64,000 nucleotides of DNA from Mesorhizobium hawassense (GCF_003289945.1 NZ_QMBP01000011.1:1-64000), one strand, 5' to 3'; counted from the stretch's first letter, positions 43,879 to 52,811 are shown. Program-made: numbers and translations. The notes: generated from the letters alone by a model not told the origin.

Positions 43879-43931
43879 GTTCCCCCCTGGTCGACGACCG
43901 GGGGCGATCATGCACCAATGCAGAGAAAAAA

Positions 43932-44951
43932 TCAGCCGCCGGTGACGCTCATATGGCGCGAGACCGACGGGCGGCTGGTGCGGCGGTCGATGATGAAATC
44001 ATGGCCCTTCGGCTTGCGGCCGATGGCCTCGTCGATTGCCGCGTCGAGCAACTCGTTGCCCTCGGAGGCGCGCAGCGGCGCCCTGAGGTCGGCGGCGTCC
44101 TCCTGGCCGAGGCACATATAGAGCGTGCCGGTGCAGGTCAGCCGCACGCGGTTGCAGCTTTCGCAGAAATTATGCGTCATCGGCGTGATGAAGCCGAGCC
44201 GCCCGCCGGTCTCCGCGACGTGCGTGTAGCGGGCCGGGCCACCGGTCTTGTAAGGGATGTCGGAGAGCGTGAACTGACGCTCCAGCGAGGCGCGGAGCAG
44301 CGACAGCGGCAGATACTGGTCGGTTCGGTCAGCCTCGATCTCGCCCATCGGCATCGTTTCGATCAAGGTGAGGTCCATGCCGCGGCCATGCGCCCAGCGC
44401 ATCATCTCCGGGATCTCGGCATCGTTGAAATCGCGCAGCGCAACCGCGTTGAGCTTGATCTTCAGCCCGGCCCGCTGCGCGGCATCGATGCCTTCCATCA
44501 CCTTGCCGAGATTGCCCCAGCGGGTGATCTGGTGGAATTTGTCGGCATCGAGCGTGTCGAGCGAGACATTGATGCGCTTGACGCCGCAGTCGGCGAGTTC
44601 GGCGGCGAAGCGCGACAGCTGCGAGCCGTTGGTGGTCAGCGTCAGCTCTTCCAGCGCGCCGCTTTCCAGATGCCGCGACAGCTGGCGCACCAGATGCATG
44701 ATGTTCTTGCGCACCAGCGGCTCGCCACCAGTCAGCCTGAGCTTCTTCACACCCTTTTCGATGAAGACGGTGCAGAGCCGATCAAGCTCCTCGAGCGACA
44801 GCAGATCCTTCTTCGGCAGGAAGGTCATGTCCTCGGCCATGCAATAGGTGCAGCGGAAATCGCAGCGGTCGGTGACCGACACGCGCAGATAACTGACCGT
44901 GCGACCGAAGGGGTCGATCATGTTACGACCAGAGGGGTCGATCATGTCCAT
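43932..44951 (-). CDS. moaA: GTP 3',8-cyclase MoaA
   Basis: A 339-residue radical SAM enzyme that converts GTP to 3',8-cyclo-GTP, the first step of molybdopterin synthesis. The SAM-binding cluster is C30, C34, C37 (VTDRCDFRCTYC). LTGGEPLVRKN follows, and the C-terminal second cluster is FCESCNRVRLTCTG, with the final GG (MSVTGG) typical of MoaA. The N-terminus carries a tandem 8-residue duplication (MIDPSGRN then MIDPFGRT). The usual MoaA start is the second copy (ATG at 44921). GGGAAACGC lies upstream of the ATG at 44951, so the duplicated part is probably translated. Confidence 0.93.
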   Translation of the reverse strand: MDMIDPSGRNMIDPFGRTVSYLRVSVTDRCDFRCTYCMAEDMTFLPKKDLLSLEELDRLCTVFIEKGVKKLRLTGGEPLVRKNIMHLVRQLSRHLESGALEELTLTTNGSQLSRFAAELADCGVKRINVSLDTLDADKFHQITRWGNLGKVMEGIDAAQRAGLKIKLNAVALRDFNDAEIPEMMRWAHGRGMDLTLIETMPMGEIEADRTDQYLPLSLLRASLERQFTLSDIPYKTGGPARYTHVAETGGRLGFITPMTHNFCESCNRVRLTCTGTLYMCLGQEDAADLRAPLRASEGNELLDAAIDEAIGRKPKGHDFIIDRRTSRPSVSRHMSVTGG

Positions 44952-45146
44952 TCGCAAGCGTTTCCCGTGGCCTGAGCGGCGTCGTCATATACAGCTATGT
45001 GATACGATCCAATGCCGCATTCAAGATAGAAGGTCTTGATCTTTGGTAACATTCCCCGACCGACATCGCGTGTCGGCTGCCTGCCACTGACCTTTTCGGA
45101 TCGTGCGAAGCGGCGTAGGGAAGGGCGAAACCAGACAGGACCAGCC

Positions 45147-45500
45147 ATGACCGCGCCAAAGGAACTCAGGGTCTCGAAGGACCGCAAGCTGCTGACCGTG
45201 ACCTTTCCGGGTCATCAGCCGTTCGAGCTGCCGGCGGAGTTCCTGCGCGTGGCCTCGCCGTCGGCGGAAGTGCAAGGCCATTCGCCGGACCAGCGGGTGA
45301 CCGTGCCTGGCAAGCGCAATGTCGCGATCCTCAAGATCGACTCCGTCGGCAACTATGCGGTGCGCATCACCTTCGACGATTTCCACGACACCGGCATTTT
45401 CACCTGGAGCTATCTGCATACGCTCGGTCACGAAAAGGACGAGCGCTGGAACGCCTATCTCGCCGAGCTGGCCGAGAAGGGGCTAAGCCGGGATCGCTAG
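45147..45500 (+). CDS. DUF971 protein
   Basis: A 117-residue protein with the DUF971 pattern: VSKDRKLLTVTFPGHQPFELP, then EFLRVASPSAEVQGH and VAILKIDSVGNYAVRITFDD, then GIFTWSYLHTLG. This is the gamma-butyrobetaine-hydroxylase-like N-terminal module, found alone in proteobacteria and near iron-sulfur or Moco genes. Its own role is unclear. The start at 45147 has AGGA 7 bases upstream. It diverges from moaA. Confidence 0.87.
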   Translation: MTAPKELRVSKDRKLLTVTFPGHQPFELPAEFLRVASPSAEVQGHSPDQRVTVPGKRNVAILKIDSVGNYAVRITFDDFHDTGIFTWSYLHTLGHEKDERWNAYLAELAEKGLSRDR

Positions 45501-45593
45501 CCCGATTGCAGGGAGTTTCAATCTCGGCGGCCGGCCGTCGTCAAAACGTCATGGGCTTGGCGTAGCGCCGGCAAAGGCTCGGAGAACGAGAAA

Positions 45594-46205
45594 ATGTCGC
45601 TCATCACATCCGTCGAACAGCTCGAGGCGCTCTATGGGCTGCCGGGCGAGGCCTCGATCGTCAAGGAACTCGATCATGTGATTCCCGAATATGCCGCCTT
45701 TATCGAAGCCTCGCCCTTCGTGGCGCTGGCGACAAGCGGCCCGGACGGGCTCGACTGCTCGCCGCGCGGCGATCTCGCCGGCTTCGTGCGCCTCGTCGAC
45801 GAGAAGACGCTGATGATGCCCGACAGGCGCGGCAACAACCGCGCCGATTCGCTGAAGAACATCATTCGCGATCCGCGCGTCGGACTGCTGTTTCTGGTGC
45901 CGGGCTCGGGCACGACGCTGCGCGTCAACGGCCGCGCGCATATCACCACCGACGCCGAGCTTTGCGCTTCCTTCATGGTCGACGGCAAGCCGGTCCGCTC
46001 GGTCACCGTCGTCGATGTCGACACGGTCTATTTTCAATGCGCCCGCGCCATCGTGCGCTCGGACCTCTGGAACCCGGCCAAGCATGTCGACCCGAAGTCG
46101 CTGCCGACACCCGGCCAGATCCTCGAGGTCACCAGCCGCAAGAACATCGACGGCGCAACCTATGACAAGGAATGGCCGGAGCGGGCAAAAAAGACCATGT
46201 GGTAG
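45594..46205 (+). CDS. Pyridoxamine 5'-phosphate oxidase-family flavoprotein
   Basis: A 203-residue split-barrel FMN-binding protein: FVALATSGPDGLDCSPRGDL, then VDEKTLMMPDRRGNNRADSLKNI, then RVNGRAHITTD. It belongs to the PPOX family related to MSMEG_1061-type proteins. A redox role on an unknown substrate is likely. Its stop codon lies two bases before the large palindrome at 46208. Confidence 0.85.
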   Translation: MSLITSVEQLEALYGLPGEASIVKELDHVIPEYAAFIEASPFVALATSGPDGLDCSPRGDLAGFVRLVDEKTLMMPDRRGNNRADSLKNIIRDPRVGLLFLVPGSGTTLRVNGRAHITTDAELCASFMVDGKPVRSVTVVDVDTVYFQCARAIVRSDLWNPAKHVDPKSLPTPGQILEVTSRKNIDGATYDKEWPERAKKTMW

Positions 46206-46207
46206 CC

Positions 46208-46346
46208 GGTGCACCGATATTCAGGTGAGGCTGGCCTGCAAATGGCGGCCTCCTGCGCTTCCGGTGCTCATGTACTTTAGTACGCTCCGCTCCGGTTCTC
46301 GGAAGCCACCATTTGCGGCGCATCCTGACCTGAATCTCGGTGCACC
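46208..46346. repeat. 139-bp near-perfect inverted repeat element
   Basis: GGTGCACCGATATTCAGGT at the left end matches the reverse complement of ACCTGAATCTCGGTGCACC at the right end at all but one position. Pairing continues inward with more mismatches (GCAAATGG/CCATTTGC; TTCCGG/CCGGTT). The exact centre is GTACTTTAGTAC at 46272-46283, the midpoint of the element. The whole stretch sits between convergent genes whose stops lie 2 and 7 bases outside it. It could fold into a cruciform or long RNA hairpin and terminate both transcripts. It looks like a dispersed palindromic element of mesorhizobia. Confidence 0.75.
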
Positions 46347-46353
46347 GTCGGTG

Positions 46354-46806
46354 CTAGGCTTCCTTCAGCACGTCGGCGATCTTGCGCATCTGCTCGCCGA
46401 TGATGTCGCATTGTTCCGGCGTCGACTGGCTCATCGCCTTCTCGATCAGCGCCATATGCACCTTCAGCGCCTTCATCAGCAGCGCCTCGCCCGCCTCGGT
46501 GAGGTTCAGCCGCAGCACACGCTTGTCCTTCTCGTCGCCCTCGCGGCGCAGCAGGCCACGCGACTCGAGCTGCGGCAACAGCATGGTGATGTTGGAGCGG
46601 CCGACCAGGAGCTTGCGGGCAAGGTCGTGCTGCGACATGCCGGGGTGGCGGTAGAGGTTCATCAGCACGTCGAGCTGCGCCGGCTTGAGGTCGAGCGGCG
46701 CCAGCTTCACCGCCAGCGTGCGCTCCAGCACATGGCAGGCGCGCGCCACCGCCACCCAGTTGCGAAAACGCGGGTTGTCCCAGGGCAGCTCTTGCTTAAT
46801 GTTCAT
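46354..46806 (-). CDS. MarR-family transcriptional regulator
   Basis: A 150-residue winged-helix repressor from the ATG at 46804-46806. DNA-binding region: PAQLDVLMNLYRHPGMSQHDLARKLLVGRSNITMLLPQLESRGLLRRE, the wing with EKDKRVLRLNLTEAG. It probably senses a small ligand. Two operator palindromes overlap its start codon and lie in front of the divergent hydrolase gene, so it likely represses both genes. Confidence 0.92.
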   Translation of the reverse strand: MNIKQELPWDNPRFRNWVAVARACHVLERTLAVKLAPLDLKPAQLDVLMNLYRHPGMSQHDLARKLLVGRSNITMLLPQLESRGLLRREGDEKDKRVLRLNLTEAGEALLMKALKVHMALIEKAMSQSTPEQCDIIGEQMRKIADVLKEA

Positions 46807-46834
46807 ATTTGAACTATTATGTTCATGCTTGAAC
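46801..46834. promoter_or_regulatory. Two MarR operator palindromes 20 bp apart
   Basis: GTTCATATTTGAAC (46801-46814) and GTTCATGCTTGAAC (46821-46834) are both 14-bp palindromes of form GTTCAnnnnTGAAC. Their starts are exactly 20 bp apart, two helical turns, so two dimers would bind the same face. They overlap the marR start codon and precede the divergent hydrolase by 20 bases. Confidence 0.8.
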
Positions 46835-46853
46835 GAATGGATGGACTGCCAAT

Positions 46854-47762
46854 ATGGCATCATTTGGAATGAAGGTCATCCGGGGCGTTTTTGGCGCTGC
46901 CGAGCATGTCGCGCCACGCCTCAGCGGCCGCGCCGCCTTCGAATTGTTTTGCCGCACACCCAACGTCAAATCGCTCAGCGACGGCGAGCGCCGCGCCGTT
47001 GAGCGTGCCTCAGCCTTCATGGCCGAGGCGCGCCATCACCGGCTGAAGACCAGGACGGATTGTGTGGCCGTGCATGAATTCCGGCCGGAGCCGGGCACCG
47101 AATCGCGCGGTACGGTGCTGGTCATCCATGGCTGGCGCTCGCGCACCGAATATATGCGCGCTTTGATCGAAGGGTTTCGTGGCGCCGGCTACAAGGTCGT
47201 CTCGCTCGACCTGCCCGGGCACGGACATTCGATCGGACGTCATCTCAACATGGTCAATGCGGTGGACGCCGCGCGGGTTGCCGGCGAATGGTTTGGACCG
47301 TTTGCTGCCGTCGTCGGCCATTCCTTCGGCGGCGCGATTGCCGCCAACGCCGTTGCGGCGTCGGTCAAGGGGATGCCGCCGCTCAAGGCGCAAAAGCTGG
47401 TGCTGATTGCCGCGCCGAGCTCGCTGCCAGCAATCTTCGACGAGTTCAGCAATAGGCTCAACGTGGGGCCGCGTTCCAGGGTGGCCATGGCGGATCGGGT
47501 AAAGCATCTGTCGGGCCGGCCGCTCAACGAATTCACCGGCGACCGCCAGCTTGCCGCGGCGTCCTTGCCGACGCTGATCGTCCATGCGCCCGACGACCGC
47601 GAGGTCCATGCCGATCATGCAAAGCGTTATGCCGGCGCCGGCGAACATGTCCACCTGCATTGGGCCGATGGGCTTGGCCACCGCCGTATCCTCGCCGACA
47701 GGGATGTCGTCGCGCGGGCGGTGGGCTTTGTGACCGGACAGCGGGAATCGACCCTGCACTAG
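46854..47762 (+). CDS. Alpha/beta-hydrolase
   Basis: A 302-residue serine hydrolase: oxyanion HGW in VLVIHGWRSRTEY, the nucleophile elbow GHSFGG with S157, an acidic residue in APDDREV, and a late histidine in DGLGHRRIL. Substrates may be esters or aromatic degradation intermediates. It is divergent from marR with the palindromic operators between, so it is probably induced by the MarR ligand, perhaps its own substrate. Confidence 0.87.
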   Translation: MASFGMKVIRGVFGAAEHVAPRLSGRAAFELFCRTPNVKSLSDGERRAVERASAFMAEARHHRLKTRTDCVAVHEFRPEPGTESRGTVLVIHGWRSRTEYMRALIEGFRGAGYKVVSLDLPGHGHSIGRHLNMVNAVDAARVAGEWFGPFAAVVGHSFGGAIAANAVAASVKGMPPLKAQKLVLIAAPSSLPAIFDEFSNRLNVGPRSRVAMADRVKHLSGRPLNEFTGDRQLAAASLPTLIVHAPDDREVHADHAKRYAGAGEHVHLHWADGLGHRRILADRDVVARAVGFVTGQRESTLH

Positions 47763-47775
47763 GGGGCGAGGTGTC

Positions 47776-48462
47776 CTAGATTTGCGAACCTGCTTCCGAT
47801 CCCGGGCTGCCGCTGCCAAGGCGTGGCTCCGTGCCGGCCAGCAGCCGCTGAATGTTGGCGCGATGGCGTAGGATCACGTAGAGGCTGCCTGCGATCACCA
47901 GCAGCCGATAGGGCAGGGGTTGCTCCAGCCCGCAGACAAACGCGACCGCGGTGAGGGTCGCCAGCATCGAGCTCAAGGAAACAATCCGGAAAAGAGCGAG
48001 CGTGACGGCAAATGCCGCCGCGGCGCCCAACCCGACCGGCCATGACAGCGCCAGCAGTACGCCCAGGCCCGTCGCGGCCGATTTTCCGCCGGTAAAATTC
48101 AACCAGATCGACCGGCCATGCCCCAGCAGCACTGCAAGCCCAGCCAGGCCAACGGTCCAAGGCACCAGAGTCTGCAGGTCAGGCACCGTCGGTGGCGCGA
48201 TCGACGAAATCGCGTAGCACCAGGGATAGAACCAGCGGGCAAAGACGATCGCCGCCACGCCTTTCAGCACATCGCCCACCAGCACCGCCAGCGCGGGCCA
48301 TTTGCCCACGGTTCGCAGCACGTTGGTCGCGCCGGTGGACTTGGAGCCATGCTCGCGGATGTCGATGCCCTGGAGGAGCCTGCCGGCCAGATAGCCGGAG
48401 GGCACGGAACCAAGCAGATAAGCGATCGCCAGCCCAACTGCACCCGCTATCCAGAAAACCAT
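47776..48462 (-). CDS. plsY: Glycerol-3-phosphate acyltransferase PlsY
   Basis: A 228-residue integral membrane protein with the PlsY motifs GSVPSGYLAGR, HGSKSTGATNVLRTVGK, NFTGGKSAATGLGVLLAL and RHRANIQRLLAGTEP. It acylates glycerol 3-phosphate with acyl-phosphate, the first step of phospholipid synthesis. It converges on the hydrolase gene, 13 bases apart. Whether this is the main or a second plsY copy of the genome cannot be told. Confidence 0.92.
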   Translation of the reverse strand: MVFWIAGAVGLAIAYLLGSVPSGYLAGRLLQGIDIREHGSKSTGATNVLRTVGKWPALAVLVGDVLKGVAAIVFARWFYPWCYAISSIAPPTVPDLQTLVPWTVGLAGLAVLLGHGRSIWLNFTGGKSAATGLGVLLALSWPVGLGAAAAFAVTLALFRIVSLSSMLATLTAVAFVCGLEQPLPYRLLVIAGSLYVILRHRANIQRLLAGTEPRLGSGSPGSEAGSQI

Positions 48463-48498
48463 CGTCGATCGATTCCAGGCGTTGCTGGGAAGCTGTTA

Positions 48499-48900
48499 TC
48501 AGTCCACCTTCTTTTTCTGCCCTGGCTCGACCGGCAGGCCGGCCGCTTTCCAGGCGGTGTAGCCGCCGAGGATGTGCTTGACCGGCGTCAGGCCCATGTC
48601 CTGCGCGGTCTTGGTGGCGAGTGCCGAGCGCCAGCCGCCGGCGCAGAAGAAGACGAAGGTCTTTCCGCTGGCGAAGAATGGCTTGTGGTAGGGACTTTCG
48701 GGGTCGATCCAGAATTCCAGCATGCCGCGCGTCACATGCCTGGCACCGGGAATCTTGCCGTCGCGCTCGACCTCGCGGGGATCGCGCAGGTCGACGAAGA
48801 TCGTGTCATCATCCTCCAGCAGTCCAGCTGCCTCCTCCGGCGACACGACCTCGATCTCGGCATTCGCTTCATCGAGCAGCTGGCGATAACCTTTCTTCAC
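48499..48900 (-). CDS. Rhodanese-like sulfurtransferase
   Basis: A 133-residue single-domain rhodanese: IFVDLRDPREVERDGKIPGA, active-site loop FFCAGGWRSA with C86, and HILGGYTAWKAAGLP. It carries persulfide on the cysteine for sulfur relay or cyanide detoxification. It lies 36 bases before plsY on the same strand. Confidence 0.9.
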   Translation of the reverse strand: MKKGYRQLLDEANAEIEVVSPEEAAGLLEDDDTIFVDLRDPREVERDGKIPGARHVTRGMLEFWIDPESPYHKPFFASGKTFVFFCAGGWRSALATKTAQDMGLTPVKHILGGYTAWKAAGLPVEPGQKKKVD

Positions 48901-49290
48901 AGTAGACCCTCCTGGCCACGGTTGTCGCGGCCGCCGAAATTTCGATCACAAAGCCTTGCGTTTGTCACGCCTCGGTCGCGCTGGTGGTCGGTTTATTGGG
49001 GGTGGCGCGAGCCCCTTGTTGCCACCAAGGTGGCATGCGTGGGTACGTCCAGCGCCGCGCCAACGCCTGATTGTTTTTCGACGCCCTGGCGAGTGCGTGA
49101 GGCCCGAAGCAATCGCTGCCTCGGGTCTCACGATGAAGTGAAACCGTTCTGCCACACGGCTTCGAAAATTTATGGAAGCTTAACGAAATCGGTATGAATC
49201 AGTATAGTCACGTCATACATCCGCCATGCGGAGGGCGGGACCGTCCAGCGGCGCGGAACGGGAACCGGTCACAACCGGTGCGGGTGAAGC
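48901..49290. other. Intergenic stretch before the L,D-transpeptidase
   Basis: About 390 bases between divergent genes. An inverted repeat TGAGGCCCGA (49098-49107) / TCGGGTCTCA (49121-49130), one mismatch, stands out. No gene with a start and ribosome site is seen. It should hold the promoters of the rhodanese and L,D-transpeptidase genes. Confidence 0.5.
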
Positions 49291-51168
49291 ATGAGAATTC
49301 TCGGGAACAAAAAAGCTGTCATGCCGATCGCGATTGCGGTGACGCTTGCCTTCGGGCAGCAGCCTGCAGGCGCGCAAGGGCTGTTCGACATGCTGTTCGG
49401 CGGCGGCATCCGGCACAACCCGGAGGGCGAGTTTCCGCCGCCGCCGAAGCCGCGCAAAATACGGCCGGCCGGTGAGGGTGGTGGCGGCGTCAGGATCAGC
49501 AGTCCGACCTACAACACGTACAGGGCCGACAAGCTTATTCGCATCGACTTCAAGTCACTGTTACCGGCACCGCCGTCCGCGACGGCGCAGGATGCCGCCT
49601 TCGTGCCGTCCGTGACGAGCACCGCGTTCCGCGATGCGGTTGCAGGCTTGAGCGACTATGAACTTTTCGCCGAACCCGACATCGCCAAGGCGCTGATCGC
49701 CTATTATTCGGCCAATCCGGATTTTATCTGGGTAAGCGACAACGCCCCCAACGGCAGGGCGCAGGATGCGGTGCGCGTGCTTGGCGAGGCCGCCAGCTAT
49801 GGCCTGACGCCGGCCGACTACTCAGTCGATGTTCCGGCTGCCGCGACTTCGGCCACACCGGAAGAGCGGACCAAGGAACTGGTCCGCTTCGAGATGGCGC
49901 TGTCGGTGCGCGTGCTGCGCTATGCGCAAGATGCACAGAGCGGCCGCGTCGATCCCAACCGCATGACCGGCTATTATGATTTCCCGGCCAAGCCGTTCGA
50001 TCTGGAAGGCGCGCTGAAGACGCTGGCGCATACGCAGGAAGTCCGCACCTATCTCGAGTCACGGCATCCGCAGAACGCCGAGTACCAGGCGCTGCGCGTC
50101 GAGCTGGAAGCGCTCGAAGCGAGCGAGGAAAACGAGATCGTCGTCGATCCGAAGCTTTTGCTCAAACCCGGTGAGAGCAGCCCGGAACTGCCCAAATTGC
50201 TGACGCTGATTTCCCGCAATCTCGATGACGAGATGGGCGGCAACTATGGCGATGTGCTCACCCGGCTGGGCAAGAGCGAGCTCTACGAGCCGGACCTGGT
50301 GCCGGTGATCAAGGCGGTGCAGCAGCGGGCCGGCATGAAGGGCGACGGCGTCATCGGCCCGCGTACGGTGGCGTCGCTGGCGGGGACGTCGAAGGCCGAC
50401 AAGATCGAGAAGGTCGAGGTGGCGCTCGAGGAACTGCGCTGGATGCCGTCCGATCTGGGCAGCCCGCGTGTCTTCATCAACCAGCCCGCCTTCACCGCCA
50501 GCTATATCGACAATGGCGAGGAGAAGCTGAAGACGCGCGTCGTCATCGGTCGGGTCACCAACCAGACCGCCTTCTTCTACAACCAGATCAAGCAGGTCGA
50601 CTTCCATCCCTATTGGGGCGTGCCGCAGTCGATCATCGTCAACGAGATGTTGCCGCGGCTGCGTAGCGATCCCGGCTATCTCGACCGCGCCGGTTACGAG
50701 GTGACGGATGCACGTGGCAAGAAGATCCCGTCCTCGGCGGTCGATTGGGGTGCATATGGCGCCAACATCCCATTCAGCGTGCGCCAGCAGCCGAGCGAGG
50801 CCAATGCGCTGGGCGAATTGAAGATACTGTTCCCCAACAAGCACGCCATCTACATGCACGACACGCCGCAAAAGTCGTTCTTCGCGCGCGACATGCGGGC
50901 GCTCAGCCATGGCTGCGTCCGGCTGCAGGATCCGCGCGGCATGGCCGCAGCCGTGCTCGGCACCACCGTCGACGACATTGCCGAGAAACTGAAGCACGGG
51001 CATTCGACCGAGAATGTCACGCGCGTCATCCCGGTTTATGTCGCCTATTTCACCGCATGGCCGGACATGTCCGGCAAGGTCGAGTATTTCGACGACGTCT
51101 ATGACCGCGATTCCAAGCTGATGCAGGCGCTGGACGCGACCGAAGCGGTGCGCACGCCGTCAAGCTGA
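49291..51168 (+). CDS. L,D-transpeptidase (YcbB/YkuD type)
   Basis: A 625-residue secreted or periplasmic enzyme: signal peptide (IAIAVTLAFGQQPAGAQ), proline-rich linker, an N-terminal scaffold, a peptidoglycan-binding domain (about 330-380, QQRAGMKGDGVIGPRTVASL) and a YkuD catalytic domain. The catalytic region has HAIYMHDTPQKSFF and SHGCVRLQDP with cysteine 542. It makes 3-3 cross-links in peptidoglycan. In Rhizobiales, which grow at one pole, such enzymes are abundant. The gene converges on a small membrane protein gene with a 9-base overlap at the stops. Confidence 0.92.
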   Translation: MRILGNKKAVMPIAIAVTLAFGQQPAGAQGLFDMLFGGGIRHNPEGEFPPPPKPRKIRPAGEGGGGVRISSPTYNTYRADKLIRIDFKSLLPAPPSATAQDAAFVPSVTSTAFRDAVAGLSDYELFAEPDIAKALIAYYSANPDFIWVSDNAPNGRAQDAVRVLGEAASYGLTPADYSVDVPAAATSATPEERTKELVRFEMALSVRVLRYAQDAQSGRVDPNRMTGYYDFPAKPFDLEGALKTLAHTQEVRTYLESRHPQNAEYQALRVELEALEASEENEIVVDPKLLLKPGESSPELPKLLTLISRNLDDEMGGNYGDVLTRLGKSELYEPDLVPVIKAVQQRAGMKGDGVIGPRTVASLAGTSKADKIEKVEVALEELRWMPSDLGSPRVFINQPAFTASYIDNGEEKLKTRVVIGRVTNQTAFFYNQIKQVDFHPYWGVPQSIIVNEMLPRLRSDPGYLDRAGYEVTDARGKKIPSSAVDWGAYGANIPFSVRQQPSEANALGELKILFPNKHAIYMHDTPQKSFFARDMRALSHGCVRLQDPRGMAAAVLGTTVDDIAEKLKHGHSTENVTRVIPVYVAYFTAWPDMSGKVEYFDDVYDRDSKLMQALDATEAVRTPSS

Positions 51169-51630
51169 GCGGTCGATGAGCTGCCGGCGGAAGCCGGCGT
51201 CACGCCCGGCGATCAGCCAGTAGATCAGGCCGGCCACGAGGCCGGCACCGGCGATGATGCCCATGTCGGCCCAGCGTTCCGGATCATCGGCCGCGTCGGG
51301 CCAGATCAGCATGAAGCCGGCAGCGGCGGCCATGGCACCGAACACCATGTGCAGCCAAAAACTTCGCAACGAAAAGAACTCGGCGATCAGGGCGAAGACC
51401 AGCGTCTGCATTCCCGTCAGGACGATCGTCAGGAAGTAGACGAACATGCCGAGCGGCGGCACCACCAGCACGGCGACGGGCGTGAATTCCATAAGCCCGA
51501 AATAGCCCGGTGCGTTGGGCAGCGCGCTCAATATCGCGTAGATCACCACCACCGCGATCAACCCGACCAGCGCCGCGACCAGATAGCCGACGAGCACCAT
51601 CAGGATGCGCTTCAGGACGTAACCGATCAT
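51160..51630 (-). CDS. Four- or five-helix membrane protein of unknown function
   Basis: A 156-residue protein from the ATG at 51628-51630 (an ATG at 51654 would add 8) with hydrophobic segments LVGYLVAALVGLIAVVVIYAIL, PVAVLVVPPLGMFVYFLTIV, a third around LHMVFGAMAAAAGFMLI, and a last at GIIAGAGLVAGLIYWLIAG. I recognise no family. It converges on the L,D-transpeptidase with overlapping stops; there is no other neighbour on the same strand nearby. Confidence 0.7.
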   Translation of the reverse strand: MIGYVLKRILMVLVGYLVAALVGLIAVVVIYAILSALPNAPGYFGLMEFTPVAVLVVPPLGMFVYFLTIVLTGMQTLVFALIAEFFSLRSFWLHMVFGAMAAAAGFMLIWPDAADDPERWADMGIIAGAGLVAGLIYWLIAGRDAGFRRQLIDRSA

Positions 51631-51737
51631 TGCCACGCACCCCCGTGCCCGCAATCATGCCGGGCAGTCAGCCATCAAAGTCGTGCTGATGCAAGGGCAG
51701 TCCTTTGTGCTTGACTCCAGAGGCGATGTGCTGGTCC

Positions 51738-52466
51738 TCAGGCGCCGCCGCACAGATGCTCGGAGTCGGGCAGTGCCCATGTGCCTTTGGCGGCGAGGTC
51801 GATGGCGTAGTAGACCTTGCCGCGCAGATCGTCTTTCGGACAGTCGCGCGGGATCACGATCAGGCACATGACGACCGGATCGCCAACCTTGGAACTCGCC
51901 AGGCCCGGCTCCCGGTCATAAGAGACCGCCGTGCCGCCGTTGGTGAACGTCGCCGCGCTGCCGGCCTCCGGGCTGGCGGTTTCCAGCGGGTCGTCGCCCA
52001 GTCTCGTCGTCAGCGCCTTGATGTGGGTGAAACCGCATTTTCCGATCGAGGCGGGCAGGGGCTGGTCGATCGGCTTCGGCGTCTTCGCCGCGAGGTCGAG
52101 CGCCTTCCTGCCTATCAGCGCGATGTTGTAGTCCTCCACCCATGACGGCGCGTTGCCGTAAGTCTGCAGGGCATTGTTCTGCGCGCTTACGATGCAGGCC
52201 GTGTCCGTCTTGCACGCATTCCGGTCGGCGATCAGTCCCCTTGCGATCTTGCGCTTGTCGCCGCCGAAGGCGGGCTCGAAACCGCCATAGGCCTTGGTGA
52301 CCAAAGCATCGATGGCCGACAGTTGCGGGTCGGCGCAGATCGCCTTCTCGGTGGGCAGTTGCGCCTTTCGGCAGTCGAAGGACGGGCCGTCCGCATGCGC
52401 CAGGCTGGTCGCTCCGGGCATCGATGCGGCCACAAGCAGGGCGGTTGTCCAGATATGAAGCCGCAT
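51738..52466 (-). CDS. Secreted protein with an LprI/DUF1311-like N-terminal domain
   Basis: A 242-residue protein from the ATG at 52464-52466 with a signal peptide ending SLAHA. The mature N-terminus has SFDCRKAQLPTEKAICADPQLSAIDALV, the cysteine-paired pattern of DUF1311/LprI-like lysozyme-inhibitor-type proteins, with further cysteines at RNACKTDTACI. The C-terminal half is unrecognised with two more cysteines. It may protect the envelope against lysozyme, by family analogy only. Confidence 0.75.
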   Translation of the reverse strand: MRLHIWTTALLVAASMPGATSLAHADGPSFDCRKAQLPTEKAICADPQLSAIDALVTKAYGGFEPAFGGDKRKIARGLIADRNACKTDTACIVSAQNNALQTYGNAPSWVEDYNIALIGRKALDLAAKTPKPIDQPLPASIGKCGFTHIKALTTRLGDDPLETASPEAGSAATFTNGGTAVSYDREPGLASSKVGDPVVMCLIVIPRDCPKDDLRGKVYYAIDLAAKGTWALPDSEHLCGGA

Positions 52467-52553
52467 ATTGTCCTCCGCCCGGCGTTTTCGAAGAACAAGT
52501 CTATGCCGGATGCAAGCCCGGCGGAATGGACGGGCGGGCAATCGAGTGCAGCC

Positions 52554-52811
52554 CTATTTGGGTTCGCCCGTCACGGGATCGTAGGTGATTTGGACCTTGG
52601 CCTTGTCGGTCGTGTAATAGGTAACGGTGTAGCCGTCGCTATCCCAGCCGACTTCCTTCACATAACGGAAATCGGTGCGCTGCTCGACCTTGGCGATGAT
52701 CTCCGACAGCTTCTTGGCGTTTTGCGGCGGCAATGGCTGGTCATCTGCCGCAAAGGCTTGTCCACCGATAAGGAGGAAAGCGATACTGGTTGCCAAGACA
52801 ACAGCGCGCAT
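52554..52811 (-). CDS. Small secreted PepSY-like protein
   Basis: An 85-residue protein from the ATG at 52809-52811 with a signal peptide (VVLATSIAFLLIGGQAFAA). The mature part has KKLSEIIAKVEQRTDFRYVKEV and GYTVTYYTTDKAKVQITYDPVTGE, the PepSY pattern of small secreted regulators or inhibitors. A longer frame to 53159 has no support. It lies 87 bases upstream of the LprI-like gene on the same strand and may share its transcript. Confidence 0.8.
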   Translation of the reverse strand: MRAVVLATSIAFLLIGGQAFAADDQPLPPQNAKKLSEIIAKVEQRTDFRYVKEVGWDSDGYTVTYYTTDKAKVQITYDPVTGEPK

